The notes under the pieces were generated by a model that worked only from the letters and a program-made list of their open reading frames with translations, had not been told where the DNA came from and ran no database searches. A DNA stretch of 64,000 bases from Flavobacterium sp. M31R6 (GTDB lineage: Bacteria; Bacteroidota; Bacteroidia; Flavobacteriales; Flavobacteriaceae), in NCBI RefSeq assembly GCF_013284035.1, contig NZ_CP054141.1, positions 806,001 to 870,000 on the forward strand. Direction: 5' to 3'. This document shows positions 28,156 through 37,021 of this stretch, in pieces. A program made the translations under genes and the position numbers. Each line of letters begins with the position of its first letter. The stretch's first letter is position 1.

Positions 28156-28206
28156 TTCTCAGCGGATTGGAAGCCTTCAATAGCATTGGATGGTTTAAAG
28201 AATAGG
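28156..28206 (+). pseudogene. Remnant of a third GH53 3' end
   Basis: In one frame this stretch reads SADWKPSIALDGLKN, against SAWRSDGKPSMALDAFKE at the end of the intact GH53 at 27014-28048. The match covers about 15 codons with a three-codon gap and conservative changes. Nothing upstream of 28150 continues it. It looks like the last trace of a deleted or partly duplicated GH53 gene. Confidence 0.5.
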
Positions 28207-28303
28207 TTTGATAAGATAACCATTCTCCCTTTTGCGGAAGCGTGAGAATAGAGAGGAACAAATTTAATTGCAATAGATATTAAATAATTATATAGGTTTA
28301 AAA

Positions 28304-30727
28304 ATGAAGAAACTGATACGAATTCTCGTTATATTTTTAGCATTTACGCAAATAGCTTTGTCTCAAACACGTGAGGTAAAAGTGTTAGATACTAATTGGA
28401 AATTTCAAAAAGGAGATTCTGAAGAAGCTTCTAAAGTAAATTTCAATGATTCGAAATGGGAATCGGTAACCGTTCCGCATGATTGGGCAATTTACGGACC
28501 TTTTGATAAAAATGTAGATATACAGAAAGTTGCGATTGTTCAAAACGGAGAAAAAGTTGCTACCGAAAAAACAGGACGAACAGGAGCTTTACCGCATATC
28601 GGGACAGCGTGGTACCGCAATAAATTTACATTACCGAAAGATTCAAAAGGGAAAAAAATAATTCTGCTTTTTGAAGGTGCAATGAGCGAACCTCAAGTGT
28701 ATTTAAACGGGAAAAAAGTTGGAGAATGGGCATATGGCTATAGTTATTTTTATTTTGATGTTTCCCAATTTATACAAGAAGGAGAGAACACATTGTCGGT
28801 AAAGCTAACCAATAAAGAATTTGCTTCACGTTGGTATCCTGGCGCCGGTTTATATCGAAAAGTAAGTGTTATTATAAAAAATAACGAAAGCATTGACCAA
28901 TGGGGGCAGTTTGTAACGACACCTTTTATCAGTGAGGAAGTTGCTAAAGTCAACATTAAGACCAAAGCTTCTGGGGAAAAAAGTCGTTTAGTTACCACTA
29001 TTTTTGATGCCGAAGGGAATAAACTAAATTCAGAGGAGTCGGATATTAAATTCGGAAATGAGTTCGATCAAAATATTAAGGTAGAAAAACCAAAATTGTG
29101 GAGCCCCGAAACCCCTTATTTGTATAAAGCGGTTTCTCAATTGTATGTTGGAAAAGAATTGAAAGATGAGGTTTCAACACGTTTTGGAATTCGAGAAATA
29201 AAATACGAAGCTAATAAAGGTTTCAGTCTTAATGGAAAGGTAACCAAATTTAAAGGAGTTTGTCTTCACCATGATCTTGGTCCACTTGGAGCAGCAGTAA
29301 ATAAAGCCGCGTTGCGCAGGCAAATGAAGATATTAAAGGATATGGGATGTAATGCCATTCGCAGTTCACACAATATGCCTTCTTTCGAGCAATTGGAATT
29401 GGCGGATGAAATGGGGTTTCTGTTTCTAGCAGAGAGTTTTGACGAATGGGTACTGCCTAAAGTAGAAAATGGCTATCATCGTTTTTTTGATGAACATGCC
29501 GAAAAAGACATCGTGAATTTAGTACAGGCAACAAGAAATCATCCTTCTATTGTGATGTGGAGTGCTGGAAATGAAGTGCCGGATCAATGGGGAGAAGCGG
29601 GTGTAAAACGAGCCAAATGGTTGCAGGAAATATTTCATAGAGAAGACCCAACACGTCCGGTAACTGTTGGTATGGATCAGGTAAAAGCGACTATGGAATC
29701 TGGTTTTGGTGCTTTGCTCGATATTCCGGGATTGAATTATCGTGTGCATTTATATGATGAGGCCTTTAATAAATTTCCGCAAGGGTTTATTTTAGGTTCC
29801 GAAACAGCTTCAACTGTTAGCTCTAGAGGGATTTATAAATTCCCGATAGTTCAAGAAAAAGATAAGCAATATACTGATTTTCAATCATCCTCTTATGATT
29901 TGGAAGCCTGCAGCTGGTCCAATGTACCTGATGAAGATTTTGTGCTTCAAGATGATAAACCTTGGGTAATTGGCGAGTTTGTCTGGACTGGTTTTGATTA
30001 TTTAGGCGAACCTACGCCTTATGATGAAATGTGGCCTTCTCGAAGTTCTTATTTTGGAATTAACGATTTAGCCGGTTTGCCAAAAGACCGTTACTATTTA
30101 TATAGAAGCCGTTGGAATACGGAGAAACCAACCCTACACATCTTGCCACATTGGAACTGGGAAGGACGCGAAGGACAGACAACCCCCGTTTTTGTATATA
30201 CGAACTATAACAGTGCTGAGCTTTTTATAAATGGCAAGAGCATGGGAGTGCAGAAAAAAAACAAAAACACACCTCAGAACCGCTACCGCCTGATGTGGAT
30301 GGATGTGAAATATGAGCCGGGAACTGTAAAAGTGGTGGCTTTTGACGACAATGGTAAAGCTGTCGCTGAAGAAGTGGTAAAGACTGCTGGCAAGCCTTAT
30401 CAAATTGTTTTAGAGGCAGACAGGAAAACAATCACTGCCAATGGTGAGGATATCTCTTTCGTAACCGTATCTGTAGTTGACAAAAATGGAATTCCCTGTC
30501 CGACGGCAACTAATCAGTTAAAGTTTAAGGTCACAGGAGCGGGTACTTACAGGGCTGCCTGCAATGGCGATGCCACTTCATTAGAAATGTTTCATAAGGA
30601 TACCATGAAACTTTTTAGTGGAAAGTTGGTAGTGCTTGTAAAATCGACAACAACTGCCGGCGATGTAAAATTGGAGGTAAATGGAGCTGGGCTTAAGAGC
30701 GGTAAATTGACCTTGGTATCGAAATAA
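28304..30727 (+). CDS. GH2 beta-galactosidase, secreted (galactan block)
   Basis: 807 residues with a signal peptide ending IALSQ. Jelly-roll sugar-binding domain (VTVPHDWAIYGPF, GTAWYRNKFTL), immunoglobulin-like domain, then the TIM barrel. Acid/base Glu424 lies in WSAGNEVPDQWG and nucleophile Glu500 in ILGSETASTVSS. The C-terminal DUF4982-type and Ig-like domains (LFINGKSMGVQKKN, ADRKTITANGEDISFVTV) are typical of Bacteroidota GH2 enzymes. Its position after two galactanases points to removal of terminal beta-galactose from galacto-oligosaccharides in the periplasm. Confidence 0.9.
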   Translation: MKKLIRILVIFLAFTQIALSQTREVKVLDTNWKFQKGDSEEASKVNFNDSKWESVTVPHDWAIYGPFDKNVDIQKVAIVQNGEKVATEKTGRTGALPHIGTAWYRNKFTLPKDSKGKKIILLFEGAMSEPQVYLNGKKVGEWAYGYSYFYFDVSQFIQEGENTLSVKLTNKEFASRWYPGAGLYRKVSVIIKNNESIDQWGQFVTTPFISEEVAKVNIKTKASGEKSRLVTTIFDAEGNKLNSEESDIKFGNEFDQNIKVEKPKLWSPETPYLYKAVSQLYVGKELKDEVSTRFGIREIKYEANKGFSLNGKVTKFKGVCLHHDLGPLGAAVNKAALRRQMKILKDMGCNAIRSSHNMPSFEQLELADEMGFLFLAESFDEWVLPKVENGYHRFFDEHAEKDIVNLVQATRNHPSIVMWSAGNEVPDQWGEAGVKRAKWLQEIFHREDPTRPVTVGMDQVKATMESGFGALLDIPGLNYRVHLYDEAFNKFPQGFILGSETASTVSSRGIYKFPIVQEKDKQYTDFQSSSYDLEACSWSNVPDEDFVLQDDKPWVIGEFVWTGFDYLGEPTPYDEMWPSRSSYFGINDLAGLPKDRYYLYRSRWNTEKPTLHILPHWNWEGREGQTTPVFVYTNYNSAELFINGKSMGVQKKNKNTPQNRYRLMWMDVKYEPGTVKVVAFDDNGKAVAEEVVKTAGKPYQIVLEADRKTITANGEDISFVTVSVVDKNGIPCPTATNQLKFKVTGAGTYRAACNGDATSLEMFHKDTMKLFSGKLVVLVKSTTTAGDVKLEVNGAGLKSGKLTLVSK

Positions 30728-30741
30728 ATAAAACATGACAG

Positions 30742-30851
30742 TGCGTGACTAATACCAAAGCGACAAAAATTAGCCACAGATTAAAAAGATTTTCACAGAT
30801 TTTTTTAATGATGCTTGTAAAATCTGTGTGAATCTGTGTAATCTGGGGCAA
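30742..30851 (+). repeat. 110-bp dispersed repeat, copy 2 (downstream of GH2)
   Basis: Begins GCGTGACTAATACCAAA, continues with TAGCCACAGATTAAAAAGAT, CACAGATTTTTTTAATGATGC and AATCTGTGTGAATCTGTG, and ends in GGGGCAAAAAAAA. Motif order and spacing match the copy at 5878-5985, which is inverted in the window but has the same orientation relative to its gene. It begins 15 bases after the GH2 stop codon. Confidence 0.7.
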
Positions 30852-30916
30852 AAAAAAAGACTTGTTGCGCATTTAAGGAAAGTCATAAAATCTAATATTT
30901 TAATAATTTCAAAGTA

Positions 30917-32089
30917 ATGAACGATTTATTAATTAACAAAACGACCGCTTTTTTTCAGGAGAAATTTGGCAATGCTCCAGAGAAAATTGTGCTTTCTCCA
31001 GGGAGAATTAACATCATTGGCGAACATATCGATTATAATGACGGGTACGTTTTGCCTGCTGCAATCGACAAGATTATTTGTTTCGCTTTTGCAAAAAGCA
31101 ATTCAAAGCAATCCAAAATTTTTGCCATAGACTTGAACGAAGAATTTGAAGTCGATTTGACAGAAACGATTTCATTGAGTAAAGTGGTTTGGACGAATTA
31201 CATTTTGGGCGTAATCAAGCAATTACAAGATAATGGATTTTCGTTCGATGGTTTCAACTGTGTTTTTAGTAGTAACATTCCTGTTGGTTCGGGATTGTCT
31301 TCGTCGGCAGCTTTAGAATGCGGAACAATTTTCGGAATCAAGGAACTTTTCAATCTGTCAATTCCAAAAGTAGATATTGCACTAATGGGACAAAAAGCAG
31401 AACACTGGGTTGGAATCAATTGCGGGATTATGGACCAGTTTTCAAGTGTTATGGGTTTAGAAAATAAAGTCATAAAAATTGATTGTAAAACATTGGAATA
31501 CGAATACCACAACGCCGATTTCAATGATTATTCTCTGATTTTATTTGACAGTAACGTGAAGCATTCTCTGTTTTCTTCGGCTTACAATACCAGAAGAGAA
31601 GAGTGTGAAGAAGGGCTTTCGATTATAAAAAGTAACTTTCCGGAAATTACCAGTTTCAGGGATTGTACCGAAAGCCATGTGCTACAACTAAAAGATAAAA
31701 TGACACCAAATGTGTTTGTCAGATGTCATTATGTGGTTAAAGAAATTCATCGTGTGGCACTTGCCTGCGAAGCTTTGGATAACGGAAACATCCAAGCATT
31801 AGGGAAATTACTTTTTGAAACCCACGAAGGCTTGTCTAAAGAGTATTTGGTAAGTTGTGATGAACTGGACTTTATCGTAGATACTTTAAAAAAGGAGGAA
31901 GCAGTAATTGGATCTCGCTTAATGGGAGGCGGTTTTGGTGGTTGTACCATCAATTTGATTAAGAAAGGAGAAGAAGAAGCTATCAAGACCAAGCTTACTA
32001 AGCTTTATAAAGAGGCATTTGATATTGATTTGAAAATTTATGATGTGAAAATCGGAAACGGTACATCATTATATCAGCCTTTAGGGTAA
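30917..32089 (+). CDS. galK: Galactokinase
   Basis: Phosphorylates alpha-D-galactose at C1 with ATP. 390-residue GHMP kinase. Signature LSPGRINIIGEHIDYNDGYVLPAAI binds galactose; the ATP loop PVGSGLSSSAALE and the C-terminal GSRLMGGGFGGCTINL motif are intact. First gene of the Leloir trio galK-galT-galE; a CGCAAAG-type hairpin repeat fills most of the gap to galT. Confidence 0.97.
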   Translation: MNDLLINKTTAFFQEKFGNAPEKIVLSPGRINIIGEHIDYNDGYVLPAAIDKIICFAFAKSNSKQSKIFAIDLNEEFEVDLTETISLSKVVWTNYILGVIKQLQDNGFSFDGFNCVFSSNIPVGSGLSSSAALECGTIFGIKELFNLSIPKVDIALMGQKAEHWVGINCGIMDQFSSVMGLENKVIKIDCKTLEYEYHNADFNDYSLILFDSNVKHSLFSSAYNTRREECEEGLSIIKSNFPEITSFRDCTESHVLQLKDKMTPNVFVRCHYVVKEIHRVALACEALDNGNIQALGKLLFETHEGLSKEYLVSCDELDFIVDTLKKEEAVIGSRLMGGGFGGCTINLIKKGEEEAIKTKLTKLYKEAFDIDLKIYDVKIGNGTSLYQPLG

Positions 32090-32100
32090 ATAATAATTTT

Positions 32101-32205
32101 AACCGCAAGGAGCGCAAAGTTTTTTTGAAAACGCAAAGAACGCAAAGCTTTGCGCCCCTTGCGGGATATAGACAATTTTTGAAAATCATTGCGCACTTTG
32201 CGGTT
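32101..32205. repeat. Intergenic hairpin repeat, CGCAAAG family
   Basis: CCGCAAGGAGCGCAAAG (32103-32119) pairs with CTTTGCGCCCCTTGCGG (32148-32164) with one mismatch in 17. AACCGCAA at the left end also pairs with TTTGCGGTT at the right end, and tandem ACGCAAAG words lie in the loop. It begins 12 bases after the galK stop. It has no stop codon in the galT frame, so an open but unlikely galT extension runs through it. Confidence 0.65.
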
Positions 32206-32223
32206 AAACCAAAAAATAATAAA

Positions 32224-33273
32224 ATGAAAAATTTTGATATAAACGAAGATCCGCACAGACGTTTCAATCCATTAATTAACGAATGGGTTTTGGTGTCTCC
32301 GCACAGGGCAAAAAGACCTTGGCAAGGACAAAATGAAACAATTCATACCGATGCACTTCCTGAATATGATGCAACTTGTTATTTGTGTCCAGGGAACGTT
32401 CGTGCCAATGGGGAAAGTAACCCAAACTATGAATCGAGTTTTGTTTTCGAGAATGACTTTGCAGCCGTAAAGCAAGAGCCAATCTTGTTTGAAGAAGAGT
32501 TAAAACCAACTTTCTTTAAAGCAAAACCAGAACGTGGTATTGCCAGAGTGGTTTGTTTTTCGCCAAGACATGATTTGACTTTGCCAGAAATGGAGCTTCC
32601 GGCAATTGAGACTATAATTAGAACTTGGCAAAAAGAATACACGGATTTAGGAAGTGTAGATTACATTAACCACGTTCAAATTTTTGAAAACAAAGGAAGT
32701 GTAATGGGATGTAGCAATCCGCATCCGCACGGACAAATATGGGCGCAATCTTCTTTGCCTACTCAAGTAGAGAAAACGCAAAACAGCCTAAAAGAGTATT
32801 TCGATAAAAATCAAAGTAATCTTTTGCTGGATTATTTAAAAGAAGAATTAGAGCTAAAGGAACGTATCGTAATTGAGAACGAACACTTCGTGGCATTGGT
32901 TCCTTTTTGGGCAATTTGGCCATTTGAAACAATGATTATCAGCAAAAGACATATTACAAAAATAACGGAGTTCACATCAGAAGAAGTTTCGGCTTATGCT
33001 TCTATTTTAAAGGCATTAACGATAAAATACGATAATCTTTTTGAGACCTCTTTTCCGTATTCTTCAGGGATTCATCAGGCACCAACAGATGGAGAATCAC
33101 ACCGGGAATGGCAATTTCATATGCATTTTTATCCACCGTTATTGCGCTCGGCTTCCGTAAAAAAATTTATGGTAGGTTACGAAATGATGGGCGAAGCACA
33201 AAGAGATATTACTCCAGAAAAAAGTGCCGCAGTATTGAAAGCGCTTCCGGAGGTACATTATAAAAACAAATAA
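32224..33273 (+). CDS. galT: Galactose-1-phosphate uridylyltransferase
   Basis: Swaps UMP between UDP-glucose and galactose-1-phosphate. 349 residues from ATG 32224 (MKNFDINEDPHRRFNPLINEW). Active-site SNPHPHGQIWAQ holds the nucleophilic His of the HPH motif. Zinc ligands are visible in CYLCPGN and FSPRHDL; the second metal region GIHQAPTDGE with FHMHFYPP is complete. A 33-codon upstream extension lies within a hairpin repeat and is rejected. galE starts one base after its stop codon, so the two are probably translationally coupled. Confidence 0.97.
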   Translation: MKNFDINEDPHRRFNPLINEWVLVSPHRAKRPWQGQNETIHTDALPEYDATCYLCPGNVRANGESNPNYESSFVFENDFAAVKQEPILFEEELKPTFFKAKPERGIARVVCFSPRHDLTLPEMELPAIETIIRTWQKEYTDLGSVDYINHVQIFENKGSVMGCSNPHPHGQIWAQSSLPTQVEKTQNSLKEYFDKNQSNLLLDYLKEELELKERIVIENEHFVALVPFWAIWPFETMIISKRHITKITEFTSEEVSAYASILKALTIKYDNLFETSFPYSSGIHQAPTDGESHREWQFHMHFYPPLLRSASVKKFMVGYEMMGEAQRDITPEKSAAVLKALPEVHYKNK

Positions 33274-33274
33274 G

Positions 33275-34309
33275 ATGAGTAAGATAGTAGTAACAGGCGG
33301 TTTGGGTTTTATAGGATCCCACACCGTTGTCGAATTGCAAAATCAAGGTTTTGAAGTAGTCGTGATCGATAATCTTTCTAATTCTTCAATTGAAGTTTTG
33401 GATGGTATCGAACGCATTACGGGTAAAAAACCAACGTTATCAACAATTGATTTAAGAGAGAAATTGGCTGTCCAAAGTTTCTTTATGGAACATAATGATG
33501 TGGCAGGGGTTATTCATTTTGCAGCTTCTAAAGCAGTTGGCGAAAGCGTGAAAAATCCTTTGTTGTATTATGAAAACAACTTGGGTGCTTTAGTCTATAT
33601 TTTGCAGGAATTAGAGAAAAAGAAAGGCGCCCATTTTATCTTCAGTTCGTCATGTACGGTTTACGGGCAAGCCGAAGTGATGCCTATTGCCGAAACAACT
33701 CCGATTCAACCGGCATTGTCTCCTTACGGAAATACAAAACAGATAGGTGAGGAGATTATTTCCGATGTAGTGAAAGTAAGTGGTATAAATGCTATTTTGC
33801 TTCGTTATTTCAATCCTATCGGTGCACATCCGTCTGGTGAAATAGGGGAATTGCCTATTGGTGTACCGCAAAATTTAGTTCCATTCATTACTCAAGCTGG
33901 AATGGGTTTGCGTGCCGAGTTATCAGTTTACGGAAATGATTACCCAACGGTTGACGGAACTTGTGTTCGCGATTATATTCATGTAGTCGATTTGGCGAAA
34001 GCCCACGTAATCGCATTACAAAGATTATTGAATAAAAAGAATGTGGAGCCATTAGAGATTTTCAATCTTGGAACCGGAACCGGAAGTTCTGTATTGGAAG
34101 TGATTGCCGCTTTTGAAAAAGTAAGTGGACAAAAATTGTCATACAAAATTGTGGAAAGGAGAGAAGGTGATGTAACTGAGGCTTATGCCAATACTGATAA
34201 GGCGAATACCATTTTGGGATGGAAAACCGTTTCGACTTTGGAAGAAGCCATGGCCAGTGCTTGGAAATGGGAGCAGAAGATTCGAACCAGTCCCGAATTT
34301 GCATCATAA
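33275..34309 (+). CDS. galE: UDP-glucose 4-epimerase
   Basis: Interconverts UDP-galactose and UDP-glucose, closing the Leloir pathway. 344-residue short-chain dehydrogenase-type epimerase. NAD-binding GGLGFIGSHTVVEL, catalytic SSSCTVYGQ and YGNTK (Tyr-x3-Lys), and the substrate loop RYFNPIGAHPSGEIGE are all present, with DYIHVVDLAKAH further on. Last of galK-galT-galE. Confidence 0.97.
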   Translation: MSKIVVTGGLGFIGSHTVVELQNQGFEVVVIDNLSNSSIEVLDGIERITGKKPTLSTIDLREKLAVQSFFMEHNDVAGVIHFAASKAVGESVKNPLLYYENNLGALVYILQELEKKKGAHFIFSSSCTVYGQAEVMPIAETTPIQPALSPYGNTKQIGEEIISDVVKVSGINAILLRYFNPIGAHPSGEIGELPIGVPQNLVPFITQAGMGLRAELSVYGNDYPTVDGTCVRDYIHVVDLAKAHVIALQRLLNKKNVEPLEIFNLGTGTGSSVLEVIAAFEKVSGQKLSYKIVERREGDVTEAYANTDKANTILGWKTVSTLEEAMASAWKWEQKIRTSPEFAS

Positions 34310-34357
34310 TAATTATAATTAAACAGGATAATCGTACTGTTTTGGGTTGTTAATGGC

Positions 34358-34425
34358 TAAATTTAAAATAAATGTAAAAAATACATTTATAAACATTAAA
34401 AATAAATATTTTTATTTTACATTTG
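34358..34425 (+). promoter_or_regulatory. Symporter promoter region with AraR-type operator
   Basis: AAATGT-N7-ACATTT at 34370-34388 has the same 19-bp layout as the operators at araB, susC and transketolase. TAAATTTA (34358-34365) lies four bases before it, and a perfect -7 match TACATTTG (34418-34425) lies after it. No matching -33 TTG was found for either. The rest of the 314-base gap after galE shows no gene. Confidence 0.5.
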
Positions 34426-34623
34426 GCTTCAATAATTCATAAAAAAATAATGGAATTAAAATACATATGATATTTTACAGTTGATTACATTGCCAAATCG
34501 CAATGTTTTTTGTAATAAGGTAGTGTTTTAGTGCCTGAAAGCAGTAGATTTCAGATTACAAAATATAAGAACAAAAGAATAACCACATTTTATTAATATT
34601 AATTTCTATAAAACTATTTACTC

Positions 34624-36309
34624 ATGAGCCAGAACCTCGCTTTTGCGGATTACGCAGTATTTATTATTTATTTTGTCGTGGTATCCACTTATGGATACAT
34701 GATTTATCGCAAGCGTGAAAAAAACGAACACGATGCCAAAGCTTACTTCCTTGCAGAAGGAACATTAACTTGGTGGGCTATCGGAGCTTCATTGATCGCT
34801 TCAAACATTTCGGCTGAACAATTTATTGGGATGAGTGGTGAAGGATTCTTTTTGGGAGTCGCTGTTGCTGCATATGAGTGGATTGCCGCTATTGCTTTGA
34901 TAATCATCGCGATTTGGTTTATTCCTGTTTATTTGAAAAACAAGATTTATACCATGCCTCAATTTTTGAAAACAAGATATAACGAATCAACGGCTTTAAT
35001 TATGGCTGTTTTTTGGTTGTTTTTATATGTTTTTGTTAACTTGACTTCTATTTTATACTTGGGAGCTGTTGCTATTAACGGACTTGCAGGTGGTGAATAT
35101 TTGCATGCAATTATGATTGGTTTGGCTGTTTTTGCTTTGCTTATCTCTTTGGGAGGTATGAAAGTGGTAGCGTATACTGACGTAATTCAGGTAGCGGTTT
35201 TAATCATTGGTGGATTGGTAACCTCTTACATTGCTTTGACTACTGTTGGACACTATTTTGGTTTTGGTCAAGATGCAATCGCTGGTTTCAAAGTATTAAT
35301 GGAAAAAGCACCGGAGCATTTCAAAATGATTATTCCAAGACCTACGGCTACATCTTCTCAATTGGAAATCAATAAGTATCTTACTTTCCCAGGAATGATG
35401 TCTTATTTGGCGGGTATTTGGATTATCAATCTTAACTATTGGGGTTGTAATCAATACATCACTCAAAGAGCTTTGGGAGCTGATTTGCAAACGGCTCGTA
35501 CTGGTATTTTATTTGCAGGTATGTTGAAATTATTAATGCCCCTTATCGTTATGTTGCCTGGTATTGCTGCTTTTGTTTTATATGAAAACGGACATTTACC
35601 ACATTTAGTTGGTGGAAAAGATGGAGCTTATTCTGCAATGTTGACGTTCCTTCCTACAGGTTTAAAAGGATTATCTGTTGCAGCTTTGACAGCAGCTATT
35701 GTAGCCTCTTTGGCCGGTAAAGTAAACAGTATCTCTACTATTTATACTTTGGACGTACACAAAAAATATATTCAAAAAAGTGCTACCGATAGAGCTCAGG
35801 TAAATATTGGGAAATACGCTGTTTTTGCAGCGATGGTTCTTGCAGTTATGTTTACTTGGAATGATTTATTAGGAATTGGTGGTGTGGGTGGTTTCACTTA
35901 CATCCAAAAATATACTGGATTTATTAGCCCAGGGGTATTTGCAATGTTTATTCTTGGGATGTTCTGGAAAAGAACAACGGGTACAGCTGCAATTGTAGGT
36001 GTGATTTCCGGGTTCTTATTATCGGTATTTTTCAATGAATTTGCTCCTGCAATACTTGGAAACGAAACTTTGTTGTATACGGCTTGGCCTAATGGAAAAG
36101 GTGGTTTTGAGATTCCATTCCATATCTGTATGGGATTGTCATTCTTGTTTACTATGCTTCTAATGGTTGGAATCAGTTTTGCTGGACCAAAAGTGAATCC
36201 AAAAGCATTCGAATTGGATACTGAAATGTTTAAAGTTAAACCGCAAACAACAGTATTGATTGTAATTACATTATTGATTATTTGTGCTTTGTACGTGAAG
36301 TTCTGGTAA
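34624..36309 (+). CDS. Sodium:sugar symporter (SSS/SGLT family), probably for L-arabinose
   Basis: 561 residues, almost entirely membrane helices (about 14). Family segments: AEGTLTWWAIGASLIASNISAEQFIGMSG, MPQFLKTRYNESTALIM and the GLSVAALTAAIVASLAGKVNSISTIYTLD helix. It moves a monosaccharide across the inner membrane with Na+. It follows galE, which suggests galactose. However, its own upstream region carries an AraR-type palindrome and no galM-type repeat, which favours L-arabinose, as for the SSS transporter near AraR in Bacteroides. Transport is secure, substrate is inferred. Confidence 0.88.
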   Translation: MSQNLAFADYAVFIIYFVVVSTYGYMIYRKREKNEHDAKAYFLAEGTLTWWAIGASLIASNISAEQFIGMSGEGFFLGVAVAAYEWIAAIALIIIAIWFIPVYLKNKIYTMPQFLKTRYNESTALIMAVFWLFLYVFVNLTSILYLGAVAINGLAGGEYLHAIMIGLAVFALLISLGGMKVVAYTDVIQVAVLIIGGLVTSYIALTTVGHYFGFGQDAIAGFKVLMEKAPEHFKMIIPRPTATSSQLEINKYLTFPGMMSYLAGIWIINLNYWGCNQYITQRALGADLQTARTGILFAGMLKLLMPLIVMLPGIAAFVLYENGHLPHLVGGKDGAYSAMLTFLPTGLKGLSVAALTAAIVASLAGKVNSISTIYTLDVHKKYIQKSATDRAQVNIGKYAVFAAMVLAVMFTWNDLLGIGGVGGFTYIQKYTGFISPGVFAMFILGMFWKRTTGTAAIVGVISGFLLSVFFNEFAPAILGNETLLYTAWPNGKGGFEIPFHICMGLSFLFTMLLMVGISFAGPKVNPKAFELDTEMFKVKPQTTVLIVITLLIICALYVKFW

Positions 36310-36328
36310 TAAAGTTTGTTAGTTAGTT

Positions 36329-36370
36329 AAAAAAGTGTGAAGCTAAATTCGTTTGGTTTCACACTTTTTT
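36329..36370. terminator. Bidirectional terminator between symporter and DinB-like gene
   Basis: AAAAAAGTGTGAA (36329-36341) pairs perfectly with TTCACACTTTTTT (36358-36370). T6 follows the stem on both strands, and it lies between the convergent ends of the symporter and the DinB-like gene. Confidence 0.85.
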
Positions 36371-36385
36371 ATGTGGCTACTTTGT

Positions 36386-36871
36386 CTAAATTTCTAATGT
36401 TGTTTTGAAATTTTCTATTTGTCTTCGATGTCTTAAAATATGCACGATTGCATGTTCAAATAATTGTTCAATATCATAGACTTGTCCCCAAGATGTTTTT
36501 ATTTTTTCTAAGTCATTGAAGCTTTCTAGATCACTGTCATAAATAGTGTCAAACGTCTCATAAGTATATAAAAGGACATTATTTAAATCAGTTTTATATT
36601 CTTCTGTAGATTTTCGAATTTCTTTCTTTGGACGTTCAATAGTCCCTTCTCTCAAATTTCGAATATAAACACAATATCCATATCCGGAATTCACTACATG
36701 GGCAAGTATGGTTTGAATTGATTTACAATCTTCGTCATTAGTTGCTGAAGTAATCGGCATAATTAACTTTTCGTCAGGGATATTCTGAATGACATTTTGC
36801 AATTCTACGATTACTTTTCTGTATTCGGAAAGCAGCGCATTTACAGCATTTTTACTTTTATTTATAGTCAT
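36386..36871 (-). CDS. DinB-like four-helix-bundle protein
   Basis: 161 residues, no signal peptide. DinB-type proteins are metal-binding four-helix bundles; some are thiol transferases, most have no known function. His52 region (SIQTILAHVVNSGYGYCVYI) and the C-terminal HAIVHILRHRRQIE carry the spaced histidines of the family metal site. It stands alone between the symporter terminator and a likely small-RNA locus, with no link to sugar use that I can see. Confidence 0.75.
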   Translation of the reverse strand: MTINKSKNAVNALLSEYRKVIVELQNVIQNIPDEKLIMPITSATNDEDCKSIQTILAHVVNSGYGYCVYIRNLREGTIERPKKEIRKSTEEYKTDLNNVLLYTYETFDTIYDSDLESFNDLEKIKTSWGQVYDIEQLFEHAIVHILRHRRQIENFKTTLEI

Positions 36872-37021
36872 TTTAATTTCTGGTTTTACTGCTAAATAAA
36901 TTGTTAGAATCGGTTAAATCATCGATGAGCTAAAATTACGGAATACCGATGTATGCTTTTTGATAAAGAAAGTTAATATTTGGATCTAAATATTGTCAAT
37001 TTAAAAATAATGACTACCTTG

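Noticed and set aside
28156..28206. GH53-like tail as a real small gene
   Set aside because: No start codon or upstream coding sequence in that frame; best seen as a remnant.
32125..32223. 33-codon extension of galT
   Set aside because: Entirely within the CGCAAAG hairpin repeat; GalT proteins do not have such an extension.
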